Source of the DNA: Lamellibrachia luymesi
Lineage: Eukaryota > Annelida > Polychaeta > Sabellida > Siboglinidae
Length of the DNA stretch: 64,000 nt
Assembly (NCBI GenBank): GCA_009193005.1
Contig: SDWI01000221.1
Coordinates: 412,949 to 476,948, forward strand
Direction of reading: 5' to 3'
Shown one piece after another: positions 46,701 through 60,900 of the stretch. The first letter of the stretch is position 1. Every line of letters starts with the position of its first letter. The notes under the pieces are model-generated. The model saw only the letters and a program-made list of their open reading frames with translations, made no database searches and was not told where the DNA came from. A program made the translations under genes and the position numbers.

Positions 46701-49700
46701 TAATACTTACTTATTACATGGGTACGAATTATGATTTATATGTAATTATGCACTTGAATAAGGAATATAAGCAATTTGTTTTGCTTGATTCCATTTTTTC
46801 GTAATGTATTTGTATATGATGCTTATCATAATTCTGTATTGATAATTGTGAGACAATAAAGATTATTATTATTATATATCATATATGAGTCCTGGATACT
46901 AACTGGAAGTTATTACATCATTCCTTTCTATTCATCAAGAGTGTTTGTGTGATCGGCCCAGTGGCAGTCGATTGGTCGCTCTCAGAAATCTCCATTCAAC
47001 GCTCAATTGTGGAGACCTCAGCAACATAGACCCCAGGTATATTTGTGGTCATAAAATACCCATAACCATGAATCAAGGGGACTTGGCATGCTTTATAATG
47101 TTCTGATTCAGATGCTAACACCTAGGTAAACAGATAAATGTGCATGTTGATATGGCGTATTAATATATATGTAAAGTAACAAACATTATTTGATAACAGT
47201 TTTCTAACACTTCATGTGAGCTACACCAATATTTTTACAGTTTTCTAACAATAATAACATTTCTTGAAAGTTATATATTATTGATCAACATCTTTGTCAG
47301 AATACATCAATGTTATCATTTAATTTATGTTGCTTTGATGAGATAATACAAACACCTAAAAAGTTTCTTCCAAATTGCATCCTACTGATTCATGCAAATA
47401 TAGGTAAAGTGAAATTGCTGGAGAGCCAAGTCCTCAATTTTCTTTACATTTAAATTATAATGATTGTTGTGCATGTATTCTTCTATATATATANTATATA
47501 TATATATATAATATATAATAGTTTTAGCATTTATATACATGTATGATTTTATGTGCTCTTATTATCTGTTGAAGGGGGACATTGTGTTCGGTTGGAGCAC
47601 CCCTAAAGGATGTCACCCCACAACGACCCCCATTCATGGGGCCGAATACAAACAGTTTGTCACGTCAGTCATTGTCACATGCAGCAGGACATGATACATT
47701 TGCACCTCCGTTTAAGAAGAGTGACAGTGCCTTTTCCACTCCGTACCAACAGGAGCCACGAGGCGCATTCAAAACACCGATGAAATCTTCTGGTGGTCCG
47801 AACCAGCTCAGAAAGAGGCTGGCTTTCGCAGACAAGTCTAGTCCACAGCCGGTCAAGAAGTTGAGACTGGACGTTGACGTTAGCATTAAATCTAGTGACA
47901 ACCAAAATTATCAGCCTATGGGAAATGTAACATTAGACACATGTGTAAGGAAGACAAAAACAAACAAGTCTGAAAATGCAGGAAAGAATGATGGTTCAGA
48001 ACTTCAACGGAATATTCCTGAAGAAAATGCACCAGAAAATTCTGTAGTTAAAGAAATACTTCGGCAGCGGCAAGCGGCTCACATGTCCCAACTGAGGCGA
48101 ATTGCGGAGAAACAGCGAGTGCAGTCTGTGAGGCCTACACCAGGGGCTTTGTTCACACTGAAGACGACATCGCAGAGAGTCTCACTGAAAGATGCAGTGT
48201 CTTGGGCGACACCTGGTGGACATACCATGCAACAGGTGTGTGCGGTAGAATACTTTTTCTGTCGTTTTTGTCAGCGTTTATTCTGCGTGTCTTCTCAACG
48301 GTTCTCTTTACTCACTGTGCATCAGTCAGTGAAGTAATTCTCAGTTCTCAATCCTTTATAATCCAAACCGCTCCATTTCTACAAAGAACACAGGGATGTG
48401 GTTTTGAAGACATTCAGCAAGTAATCTCTTAATCATCTTTCGCAGTCAATGTTACCTTTTTTGTAGTGTTTCGAAGGGTTATAATTACATTTTTCTCCCA
48501 GTTATCTGGTGCTTATAGTAGCGAATGAAGTAAAAAAATGTAAAACTAAATTTATTATTTGTTGTTTTCTTAATTATAACACTGACATATAATGTACATG
48601 TTTAATCAGCTGTACACGAGTGGAGTAAAGACCAGCACGTTGCAAGTTACGGCGGCCAGTGCGGTGGAGTTCCGCTTTACTGCAAGTGACTACTTTGTTT
48701 CTGAGGGTCTGGAAGGAGTTCGTGTAGGAGATGGGGCGTTTCTTGTCTTTCATCAAGATGGGACTGTTGGCAAGGAGGAATTCTGCAAGTAAGTCTGTGT
48801 TTAGATAGGTGCCATTGGAACAATACTGAATTGTATATTTTACCTTTTCACTGCATCAATGCCATCCTTTCTGTTTAAAAATTTGCATAAAAAAACTTAA
48901 AAAGGCATGCAATAATTGTCTTGGACAACATTCAGAAGACCAGTCAAATAATTTTTGAATAATATAATTAACCACATTTGTGGCTTTTTGCATTATTTGA
49001 AAACTGGCTTGAATTTAAGTCAGATGTAAATGACATGACTGAAATTTGCGATTAAGTTTGTTGGGTTACAACATAAGTCTATATTCTGTGATACCTGATC
49101 GATTGTTTGAAATCACACAATCTAAGAAGTACTCTGCCACAGAGATAGATTGTCACCATGGCTCTAGTTCACTGTTTGTGCACCAATACATTTAAGCTTT
49201 CTTATACATATTTCATCAGTTGTTCCCATTGATTTTATTGTTGTAGTTGTAGCAAAACTTCTTTCATTGCTGCTTTAAGTAGTTTTAAGATATTTTTGTA
49301 GGATGAATGTTGTATCTGCGACTGGTGCGTTCTTGCAGTGCATTCCTTGACATGACAGGGGTAGAGCCGACCCTAGTCAGTCAGGAATGGGTGTTCAACC
49401 ACTATCGCTGGGTCGTGTGGAAGCTCGCAGCAATGGAGGTTGCCTTCCCAGAGTGCTTTGCAGGAAGGTCAGTGGTTTTTGTTTCTGCTGCATTTTATCA
49501 GTCACCAAGTTGTTATTCCAACTGTCCACTTGTCTGTCAGTCTGTCGTTGTAGTTGTCGTGTCAGTTCGTCCACATATTTGTCATCACCTTTCGACCCTT
49601 TCATTCCCCACTGGGAGTGGATCTTTATCCGTCATATCTTTCATCATATCATATTTTGTCCAAGGAATTTCTTGTGACCGTCCATGTTCTTGTGTCACCC

Positions 49701-52700
49701 AATTGTCTTGTGTTCACAGGTGTTTGACGCCTGACCAGGTGATGTTCCACCTCAAGTACAGATATGACAGGGAGGTGGACCACAGTCATAGGTCAGTAGC
49801 ATGTCATACCTTCTTGTGTGTCTTCCTGGGGCACACATTCCTACTATGACTGGTGAGTTCAACAGGTCACCAAATGTTTTATGTTTACAAACAGACACTC
49901 TACAGACAGACACTCTACAGGCTGACACTCTACAGACAGACACTCTACAGACTGACACTCTACAGACATACACTCTGCAGACAGACACTCTACAGACATA
50001 CACTATACAGACAGACACTCTACAGACAGACACTCTACAGACAGACACTCTACAGACAGACACTCTACAGACTGACACTCAACAGACAGACACTCTGCAG
50101 ACAGACACTCTACAGACAGATACTCTACAGGCTGACACTCAACAGACAGACACTCTACAGAAAGACATTCTGCAGACATACACTCTGCAGACAGACACTC
50201 TGCAGACAGACACTCTACAGACATACACTATACAGACAGACACTCTACAGACAGACACTCTGCAGACATACACTATACAGACAGACACTCTGCAGACTAA
50301 CACTCAACAAACAGACACTCTGCAGACAGACACTCTACAGACAGACACTCTACAGACTGACACTCAACAGACAGACACTCTGCAGACAGACACTCTACAG
50401 GCTGACACTCAACAGACAGACACTCTACAGAAAGACATTCTGCAGACAGACACTCTGCAGACAGACACTCTGCAGACAGACACTCTACAGACAGACACTC
50501 TACAGACATACACTATACAGACATACACTCTGCAGACTAACACTCAACAAACAGACACTTTACAGGCTGACACTCAACAAACATCGAGGACCAGTATCAG
50601 TGCCAGCCTCACCCTGGACTTGAGGGACAGAGAGGACCAGTATCAGTGCCAGCCTCACCCTGGACTTGAGGGACAGAGAGGACCAGGATCAGTGCCAGCC
50701 TCACCCTGGACTTGAGGGACAGAGAGGACCAGGATCAGTGCCAGCCTCACCCTGGACTTGAGGGACAGAGAGGAGAGCAACCACAGCTATATTAATTGTA
50801 TAATGTTAGAATGATACAAACTAATTTCAAGCATTATAAAGATAAGCAGATTGATATGTCTTTTGTGTGCCACTGAATGTTATGATATTTCCATATGTGC
50901 TACTGATTTATATTTGTTTTTGCATGCCGCTGAATGACATCAACTGTGTGTGACAGAATGACATCTACTGTGTGTGACAGAATGACATCAACTGTGTGTG
51001 ACAGAATGACATCCACTGTGTGTGACAGAATGACATCAACTGTGTGTGACATAATGACATCCACTGTGTGTGACACAATGACATCCACTATGTGTGACAG
51101 AATGACATCCACTGTGTGTGACATAATGACATCCACTGTGTGTGACAGAATGACATCCACTGTGTGTGACAGAATGACATTGTGTCTTTTGATTCAGGAG
51201 TGCCCTGAAGAAGATCTATGAAAGAGATGATGTGGCTCAGAAGACTTTAGTTCTGTGTGTCTCAGCAATCAGACATCTACCACCATCGGAGGATAGGAAC
51301 AGATCCCACCAGGCCACCCCACAGCCAACTGTGGAGGGGAAGAAAGACATGAACATGGTAGGCACCTGGGATTACTTAAGGGCTGGGTAAATACTTCAAA
51401 GTGGCTCTGTATCCAGGTGGCTACATTTTATATTATAATAATAAGTTTGTTTTTATATAGCTCAGTTTCTTTGAAAGCTCAATGCGGTTTACATAAAATG
51501 CATAATATAAATATACAAATATAAAAAAAAAAAATAGTTTTCTGTTCTTGCATTATATTTTAATTGGTATAAACACAACAGGGCAGATGATAAGTTTTAT
51601 TATTTCAAAGGTAAATTATTGGTGGACTGTTTGTTTTACATGTGATAGTTTGACTGTTCAGACTACTGTTGTAGACTTCAACAATTGTACCTTGACAGCC
51701 AAAACAATATTACTCCAAATTGAATCAGTTTGTTTTATCAAGGATTTGAATTTGGGTGCAATCTTGTGTTGTTGAGGGGTTTCTGGAGCTGACTGACGGG
51801 TGGTACCCCATCAGAGCGAGTCTAGACGCCCCCCTCAGCCGCCTGGTGGCCCGACACAAGATCCAGGTTGGAGACAAGCTGTGTATATGTGGAGCAGAAC
51901 TGGTTGGCCCGAGAGAAGGGGCGCCACCCCTACAGGTAAGATAGGGTGGGGTGCTGGAGTAGAGGATAGTAGTTAGTGGTCTCAAGTATTAATAATGTAG
52001 GGGTCACCTCAAACATTCATCATGGAAGGAGCAATCTTCAGAGATTGCCTTGTTCACCATGGAAACATACCAACTATCCTAGAATGTGGTTTGTGTAGAA
52101 ATTAATATAAAACTCGTAGAAATGTAATGTAGACACAGTGTAGTGACCCGCCAAAGGGTTATTCCTCATGAAGTCATCCAGTGGTTTGGGAACTAAATTT
52201 TATTGATTGTAATTTGGTTTTCTGCATCATGTTTCTGGAAAGAAACCCCTTGTTCCTCTAACTATATCGATAAATAGTAACTTTTTACATCTTTATTAAA
52301 AAGTAACTTGAAAAGGTAAGTTTTGTTACCATAAATATCGATCAGAAGACAGATCAAAATTAACATTAAATTGGCCACATGACACAATCAGCTTGGATTA
52401 CACAGATGATTTTTCTCAGTAATTTTGTTTTAATAAAAACATGTGAGACTGGAGGAATTGTGACATTAAATGACACAATTTGTATTTAGTGTATTAGTAA
52501 ATTATCATTATGTAACTGCAAGTTTTCCTACTGATGAGGGTGACGTCTTCTGCCCCTTTCCCAGGGCACTGAGGAAACTTCCCTGAAGCTGTCGGCTAAC
52601 TGCACCCGCAGAGCCCGGTGGGATGCAAGGTTGGGATACGCTTCCCGCCCACATCCCATGGTGGTGTCCCTCAGTTCCCTGATCCCTGACGGAGGGACCG

Positions 52701-54948
52701 TGGGAGGCATTGACGTTGTTGTCGCCAGAGTCTATCCCCTGCAGGTGTGTGTTGTGTGTTGTGTGTGTGCGTGCGTGTGTGTATTTGTGTGTATAATATG
52801 TGTTTATGTGCATTTAAATGTAGCAGTAATCATTGTTTGATTAAATGACGATTGAAATAATAAGTTATTGCAATCAATCCCAACACAATATGTAATCATG
52901 AGTAATAATTCTAATACATGTCATTTATTCATGTAATTGTTTACAGACAAGTACTTTTCATTGTCATTTAATGTAATCAAACATTTAAAAAGCCCACCCT
53001 ACTAGCCAATGCTCTGACATTGAGGACGTCATTCTGTTCATTACAAATATTGTAACTTTACTAGCAACTCTGCCAATATAGACAAAAATGTAATCATAAT
53101 TGCGTTCAAATTTGTGTATTCAAAATCACAATTGAAATGTCCCGGGTGCTGTGATTGTAATAGGGATGGTATAGTTCCAACATGACGTCAATAGTAACAA
53201 ACATAATATAATATTATCTTTACTGAGCCTCCTATTACTGTGAGTAAACAAGATTACGCAAGCTATGTGGGATTAATTGCTCAGAAGATGGGATGCATTT
53301 TTCAACTCACATTTATCGATTAATGTAATTTTTTATGATTTAGTTTCGTAGAAAGTGAACTCTGGGTTGAAAGTAAATGTTATTATGCATGGTTTGAAGT
53401 AGGCCCATGTTTGTAATAATTATAAATGTAAAATATTGTAATTGGTTACAAAGACAATGTGTCTTCTTATATGTAGTACTGTTATCTCATGTGACATGCA
53501 TATGTTAGATAAATATCTATATTTCATGATATATATGTAAAACTGACTGCAGTTCAACACTTTTGTGTGATTTACTTGATATTCTTGTTTGTTAGTTCAT
53601 GCAGAAGCAGGAAGGTGGCAGTAATGTGTTCCGAAGTGCTCGAGCAGAGGAGAAAGAGGCTCAGAAATTTGAGCGAGATCGGCAGCGCGCCCTGGAGGAT
53701 GCTTATAGCAAAATTCAGATGGAGTTTGAGCGCAGATCACAGCTACAGACAGGTGACATGAAATCAATGTAGAAATGGTAGTTTGTGAAAACAGTTGTTG
53801 GATTGTTGTTGATGCACTTTTTTATGATCTACATTTCTAGGAATTTTGAATTCTGTCAATTTAATATTTGCTGTGTTTATATGTGTTTCTGTGCAGCATT
53901 TCTGATTGTTGTGATTTACTGTACCGCGTAGTTCCTGTACCATAGGAGTTCCCAAACTGGGGGGCCACACATAGTTCCTGTACCATAGGAGTTCCTAAAC
54001 TGAAGGGCTGCACATAGTTCCTGTACCACAGGAGTTCCTAAACTGGAGGGCTGCACATAGTTCCTGTACCACTGGAGTTCCTAAATTGGAGGGCTGCACA
54101 TAGTTCCTGTACCACTGGAGTTCCTAAACTGGAGGGCTGCACATAGTTCCTGTACCACAGGAGTTCCTAAACTGGAGGGCTGCACATAGTTCCTGTACCA
54201 CAGGAGTTCCTAAACTGGAGGGCTGCACATAGTTCCTGTACCACAGGGGTTCCCAAACTGGAGGGCACACATAGTTCTTGTACCTCAGGAGTTCCCAAAC
54301 TGGGGGCCACACATAGTTCCTGTACCGCAGGGGTTCCCAAACTGGGGGCTACATATAGTTCCTGTACCGCAGGGGTTCCCAAACTAAGGGTCCACAGCAA
54401 ACATGCAAAATTATTTTAGATTGGCACATTACATGTAAAACACATGGGTTGGATTCAGCCAGGGGGTGGAAATTTGGGGGCCTTCAGCAGATAAAGTTTG
54501 GGAACCCATTCTATACTTGGATAATATTTTAATATCAAGCTACAGTTTTAATGCAAATATTTTTGCCATTTAAACATTGTTAATTAAGTGTGTGTTTGAG
54601 TTTCCTGCATGTTTGTGTGTACACATCTGTAATCGTGTCTGTGTTGGTTGTGGATTTGTTTAAGATTTCTCGGTGTGATGATTTTATCATTTCTTAACAT
54701 ACTCAGGAGGAGACGAGAAGGACCTACAGGAGGAATTCCAACAACGACTCTCCGAGTTACAACAGGATGTAGGTGGCGCTGTTCTTTGGCAGGGATAAAT
54801 CTCAGTGCTGCCCATCAAAATTAACCCATCCATCATCTATGATCTGTCACTAGCCTTTAACCATTTCAGTTCCTAATTTGTTATGGCTTTGTTAGAAAAT
54901 CGACTGCATAACTTGAAATCAAGGTTTCAATAACAATATAGTGACACC

Positions 54949-54992
<44 letters not shown>

Positions 54993-57900
54993 GGTGTNTA
55001 TATATATATATTCTGAAAATAGAATAACCACTAAGTAAAACAAGCTAGACAAATTTGTATCACTATTAAAATGCTAGGGCATTTGCCTTGATGACAATAT
55101 ATGACATAGTGGATAATTGTGAGTAACAGCAACTTGAATAGTTGAATAGTTGAATACTATTCAAAACCGACGTAGCGCAGCATCACAGACCGCGTGGCTG
55201 GTACAGCGGCTGGATGTATTGAAATGGTTAATATTCAGTTTTATTTGACCTTTTTCTGCAGAAAATGTAATTTATGTCACACTATTGCAAATGTAGTGTT
55301 TCTAACAACCCTTCTTTCAAAGCTGTGACCCAGGCATAATTAACTAAAATGTTCACTGCACATTAATGTTTAACATTTCACCAGCCTTCCTGTCAATCTT
55401 ATCCTCTGTGGAATGTAACATTTCACCAGTTGTCCTGTCAATTTTACCCACTGTGGAATGTAACTGACAAAAGATTGGCTTTTTATCACTGTCCACATCA
55501 TTGTTCCGACTTACAGCTGCCGTCTCGGAGTGTCGTGTCACTGTTGAAAGTGAGGCTCGCTGGTCTGTCTCCAAGAGATGTTGATTCCAAAGCTTGTGAG
55601 TATACTCTTGAGTGCCCCTCACCCCTCACACTACACTGATTTTGGTTTGGTATCACGATCAAAGGTGATGATATAAAACCCAAGGGAATACTCCCTACAT
55701 TTCTAAATAAGGACATCATGTGAATGCAAATATTTAAGTTGCAGCCTGGGCATTTTGTTCAAACTATTGCCCATATAGTTGGGGCATTTTGTCTATGCAA
55801 GATCCACTAGGTGTAACTGTTTTTCCATGGTGATTCTCCATGAGGGTCTATGGAGATTTATATGCAATAAAATATTTAAATTCTTCTCAAGTAATAATCA
55901 AATAAATATATTAAAGGATTTGTGTAGGTTGCTGGAATCTACGGTTGCTAGAAAAAAATGTGAGCTTTAAATTTATTCTTTATGTTTCTTTTACAGCCTA
56001 CATGTAGCAGGTGATACTTTTATCCCTGTAGAAATAAAATAAATTAACTGGACTAGAACAATTGTCAGGATCAGACATAATTTTCGGGCATCTCACCATC
56101 CATTTATAAACCAGAGGTTTATTGTCTGAAGTTTCATTTGACTGCCTTCCATCTTCACTGTTCCAGCTGCAATGCTGAGTGTCTGGCGGCCATCTCCAGA
56201 GGTACAGGACTTGATGACAGAGGGACGCCGCTTCAAGGTCTATCACCTCGTCACATCTGAGGCCAGGTAGCCACAGTGCACACTCTGATTGGCTGAGTAG
56301 ACAAACATCTATATTTACTATTTCTGATTCGAGAGTTCCCTCATAATTTACCAAGCTTTGTGACAGTATCTGAATAGAATTCTTCTGCTTCTTCGTCTTC
56401 AATGTAGCATCCAACTTGAACATTTTGAAGACTACAACACTTTTGTTGTTTCCAGGGGGCGACAGACGGGGGTTGCTCTGTCAGCCACGAGAACCACTCA
56501 GTACCTCAGCATCCCTGTCGATGACAACTTGCTGGACCTTGTCTATGAACCTCGTGAGGTCTGTACTTGGCTCTATGACCCTGTTGTGTTACACTGAAAG
56601 CAGACATTTTATTATCCATTTTTTTCTTATAGCGGTACAGACTGGAACAAATTATATTCATTTAATACACAAATATTTATACGTATTTCTTCATTATCAG
56701 CGACTTTGTCATATACTATTATACATATTTTCGTGTAGTGGTATTATAAATGATATTCACTTAATACACAAACATTTAAGACTTATTTGATTATCATGAG
56801 CAACTTTGTCACAGCTATCATTGTCCTGTAGTCATAGTCACAGCTATCATTGTCCTTTTCATCTTGCTTGACCATCACTGGCGTCAGTAGCTTGCTTGAC
56901 CATCACTGGCGTCAGTAGCTTGCTTGACCATCACTGGCATCAGTAGCTTACTTGACCATCACTGGCGTCAGTAGCTTGCTTGACCATCACTGGCATCAGT
57001 AGCTTACTTGACCATCACTGGCATCAGTAGCTCATTTAATTAATATCCATTTGTACAGTCATTAAATATAAAATTATTCAGTTCCTGTACATAAAATAGG
57101 AGATGGCTTCATGCATTCTCTCAGTTCACTAATTGTTGTCATTGTTGTCAGTGCCATTACCTCAGTTGTCATCTATTGAAGGTGATGAGTTTTGAAGAGA
57201 TGCGGGCTGACTTGAAGCCCCCGTATGGAGAGGTGGACGTCGTGGGTGTGGTCGTGCATGTGTCAGACATCTCCACGTTTGATAGGCCTGGGTAGGTTAG
57301 ACAGACACAACCTCCATGTGGTGGTGACATGGAAGATGGTATTGTTAATTTGTTTGTAAACACGGTTTAAATATGATCGCAATTATAATATGAGTGTAAT
57401 TGTAATATTATTACGATCATAATATGATTGTAATCATGATATAATTTTGATCATGATGCTTGCAATCATAATATAATGGTAAACATAATGTTATTGTAAT
57501 CATAATATGATTAATCATAGTATGATTGTGAATTTGTGTCATAATATGGTTGTGATTATAATATGATTGTGATCATAATATGACTGTGATCATGATATGA
57601 TTGTAATCATAACATTATTGTAATAATAATATTAAGATGATCATAATATTATTGAAAAAAATAGTTAAGCAAAATAAGTACATGATAATAATATAAAAAC
57701 AATTATAATTGTATACTATACATTTTCTGGTGTATATTTAAGTTTAATAAAAGGATATTTGGTGTAAGATGTTCAATCTATAGTAGCGTGTGATTTCGCC
57801 AGGTTTTCTACAGTAACTGTGGTACTCTACAAGACTTATTGTTGTGTGTTGTAGCAGCACTGAAGGCTGTGTGCAGACTGTGTACTTGGCTGATTGTGAG

Positions 57901-60900
57901 GGTGAACTGATCACAGTCAAGTTCTGGAGAGGTCTGGCGGTGAGTTTTCTGTGGCAGTCTGTAGGTTCAAATAAAGCACTGCTGTCTGAGAACATGATGC
58001 GTGAACTCTAGCACAAGCAACATTTTCTGCACCATAAAACTTACACTGCTGATATTTGTGTAATTTCTGTGCATTTTGACACCTTTATACAAATTTTACC
58101 AAAAAAGTTACAGAATCTGTCAACAACAAGTGCAGTCATGCATGACTGCTGGGTGTTTGGTGGTCCTGCATGACTGACTCTCACTTCTAGAATGTCACCC
58201 CACAAGCCTACAGAAGCCAGAGGGCAACAGGATGATGTAAATGTCTAACAACGTAGATGTATCACACAGTTTTGATGGAGAGAATATTCGGGTTCTAAAT
58301 AGTAAACTATAGCCATTTAATACATTTTCTTTCTGAATGTTATGCAGACATTTGCTCACATTTTAAAGTTGTGGATGATAGCTTTGCAAATTGGTAACTT
58401 TAATGAAATTCAGTATAAATGAATTGATCAAACTAGACCAGATTATTCTCATTTTAGTTAATGAATAAATAAATTAATTTCCCACTATGACATGGTTGTG
58501 TTCTGCAGGCGTATGGCTTGAAGGACCTCCTCACAGTTGCCACGGTAATCACAGCTACAAATCTACAGTGGCATCATGATGTGCGTAATCGGTTGCCGAC
58601 GGTGACAGCCAATGAGCTGTCAGTGTTCTCTGTGAAGCCTCGGCAGGCCTACCAGAACACTCCCGTTCAGAGGCTTCACGCTCACCTCAAGGCAAGCACT
58701 TTCAGGCAGGGGCATAGAGGTTAGAACAATGGACTCTCAATCGAGAGAACCCGGTTTCGAATCCTCTTGCTGCCGTTTCGAAGTTTGGGCAATTTCGTTC
58801 ACTCCACGTTGCTTCCAGTTCACTCAGCTGTAAAAATTAGTACCTTGCTATAGACTGTGGTGGATATGTGAACGAATAGTCTTTGCGCAGTAATTGCAGC
58901 ATGGCTGAATGCTTCCCAGAGAGTTCGAGTTGGCATTGGAATGAACATTTCTGCCGGGGGGATGAAATTAGTGCTTTAAGCAATCCCAAGGACTGGATAC
59001 CACACTATATAAGAACATACCTTTTTACTCTCCCAGGCACTGTCTGGTCTAGCTGTAACATCTCATTTACAGCCACAGTCATTAATAGCGTTTACTAAAT
59101 GTGTACTAATACTCCAGACCAAGAACTGTGAACATTTTGTTGTTAATGTTATTCACTAGGTGGCACCACATGATTTACAATATAGTCAAATCTACACTTT
59201 GGGCACACCTCTTAAGCGTGTTAAACATGCATGTATCAGTGGATTTTTCTGTTGTTTCAATAATTGAATTGAATGTTCAGTCAAATATAATGGTAACACA
59301 AATACAATACAAAAACTTCCTGTTACTTATCGAATCAAATTTAAATTGTCCACTCTTACATATTGTGCTCAATCTACACAACAACCACCCTACTTGGCTA
59401 GTCTCCTGCATCTTTCAAAGTTCCTAGGCAGCTCAGATCATCCGTTTCGTAACAACTTATTGTTCCTAAAACTAAACTTCAAACGTGCTTTCTCTGTCAC
59501 TGCGCCTAGGGTCTGGAATAAACTCCATCACTTTGAAAACATCTGAAGCCTTCGTAAAAAACTCAAGACATATTTATTCCAAATTTATTCACTGATTGTG
59601 TTTACAGGAGACAAAGGACTTTGTGGCGTGTCAGCAGAGCAGACTACAGAGAATCTTCACAGGTCTTTCAGCTCCTGTCACACCACAGGTACAAGTAGAA
59701 GCCTTGTCTTCTTTTGTGCACAAGTCACGAGTAATGTAACATAAATATATAAAACACTTTCAAACTATGAAGTTACAGGGGCACAGTGAAATGAAATGAT
59801 AAAAAATGAAGGCAGGCCATAAAGTTTAAATATAGATCCTCATTGTGCTGGATATTATTTGATCCGTCTGGACAAGACAACAAAGTTGTTCTACTGTGTC
59901 AATGTAGATATTTCATAAGTACAAGGTTACTGTATAACACAATATTTTTGCATGGAAGAAATTTTTCTGAATATAAAATTGGCAAATGTAGATATGCTCT
60001 TACATTAATTCCAAGAAAGTGCCTTCCCACAAAATGTTTTCATCCCCATTTTCCATGAAACTAGTGTTTTGCAGTAGGTTGCTACAATAATTCAAACTCT
60101 AGAAGAAACTTAGGGACTTTTACAAGTGCAAAATATATTTCCAAAAATTGGTGTACTTTTTTGTTGCCTCCACGGATTGGCGAGTGGAGATCTGTCGTGT
60201 TCTCTCAGTCAGCTAGTTGTGACTGTGTGTAATTTTATTTTCAGTCTGCTGTGAAGACATCAAGATATAAGAATGAATATTCCGTCACCACATCGAACAG
60301 TTCGGCAAAGACCAGTTTGTGTTGGCAGAACACAGCACAAGATCATTCACGTATCACTACGCCAGTTTCGATGGCCATCAAAGGCAGTGCTGCCACCTAT
60401 ACGCCACACTCCAATCCACCAAGGTCTCTCTCTGGAGACTTTACTTCTATAGCAGGCGGATGTGGCAACAACATTTCAGCTGAGAATGAGAGCCCTCTGG
60501 TGGCTCGCCAGAGAGCTATGCAGCGAGCAAAAGCACAGCGACTTGAATCTTATGGGAACCCGATGCAAAATCTGTCTCCGCTTCCAAGTGCGATTCCAGT
60601 CGCTCTGCGAAAGGCGTTTAAATCCCCCTTGGTGAGACCGAGGACCTCCACTCCGGTGAAAGATTCATCCAAGTGTGATACAAATTTGAAGACAATTCCT
60701 CACTCATTTATTGACAGTACTGGGAGTCGTCTAAGGCAAACGGGGAACAATCTCACAGTTGCCCCATGCCATGGTGCTTGGGTCGAGTGTCATCACATTG
60801 AACCCACAGAGAAAATTGGTGCTGAAAGGGGTAATTCTACCCCAAATATTGGACAGGATAACAGGACAGACAAAGGTGCACTGTTTGATCACCCATGCAC

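Noticed and set aside
48202..48432. Extension of exon 14/15 past 48,235
   Set aside because: Homology ends at HTMQQ, and the next exon continues with LYTSGV exactly at the human boundary.
49801..50715. 304-codon Thr/Gln-rich frame
   Set aside because: 15-bp and 46-bp tandem arrays in an intron, out of frame with the adjoining BRCA2 exon.
58700..58775. tRNA gene
   Set aside because: A and B boxes are present but no cloverleaf can be drawn and SINE sequence follows; a tRNA-derived SINE explains it.
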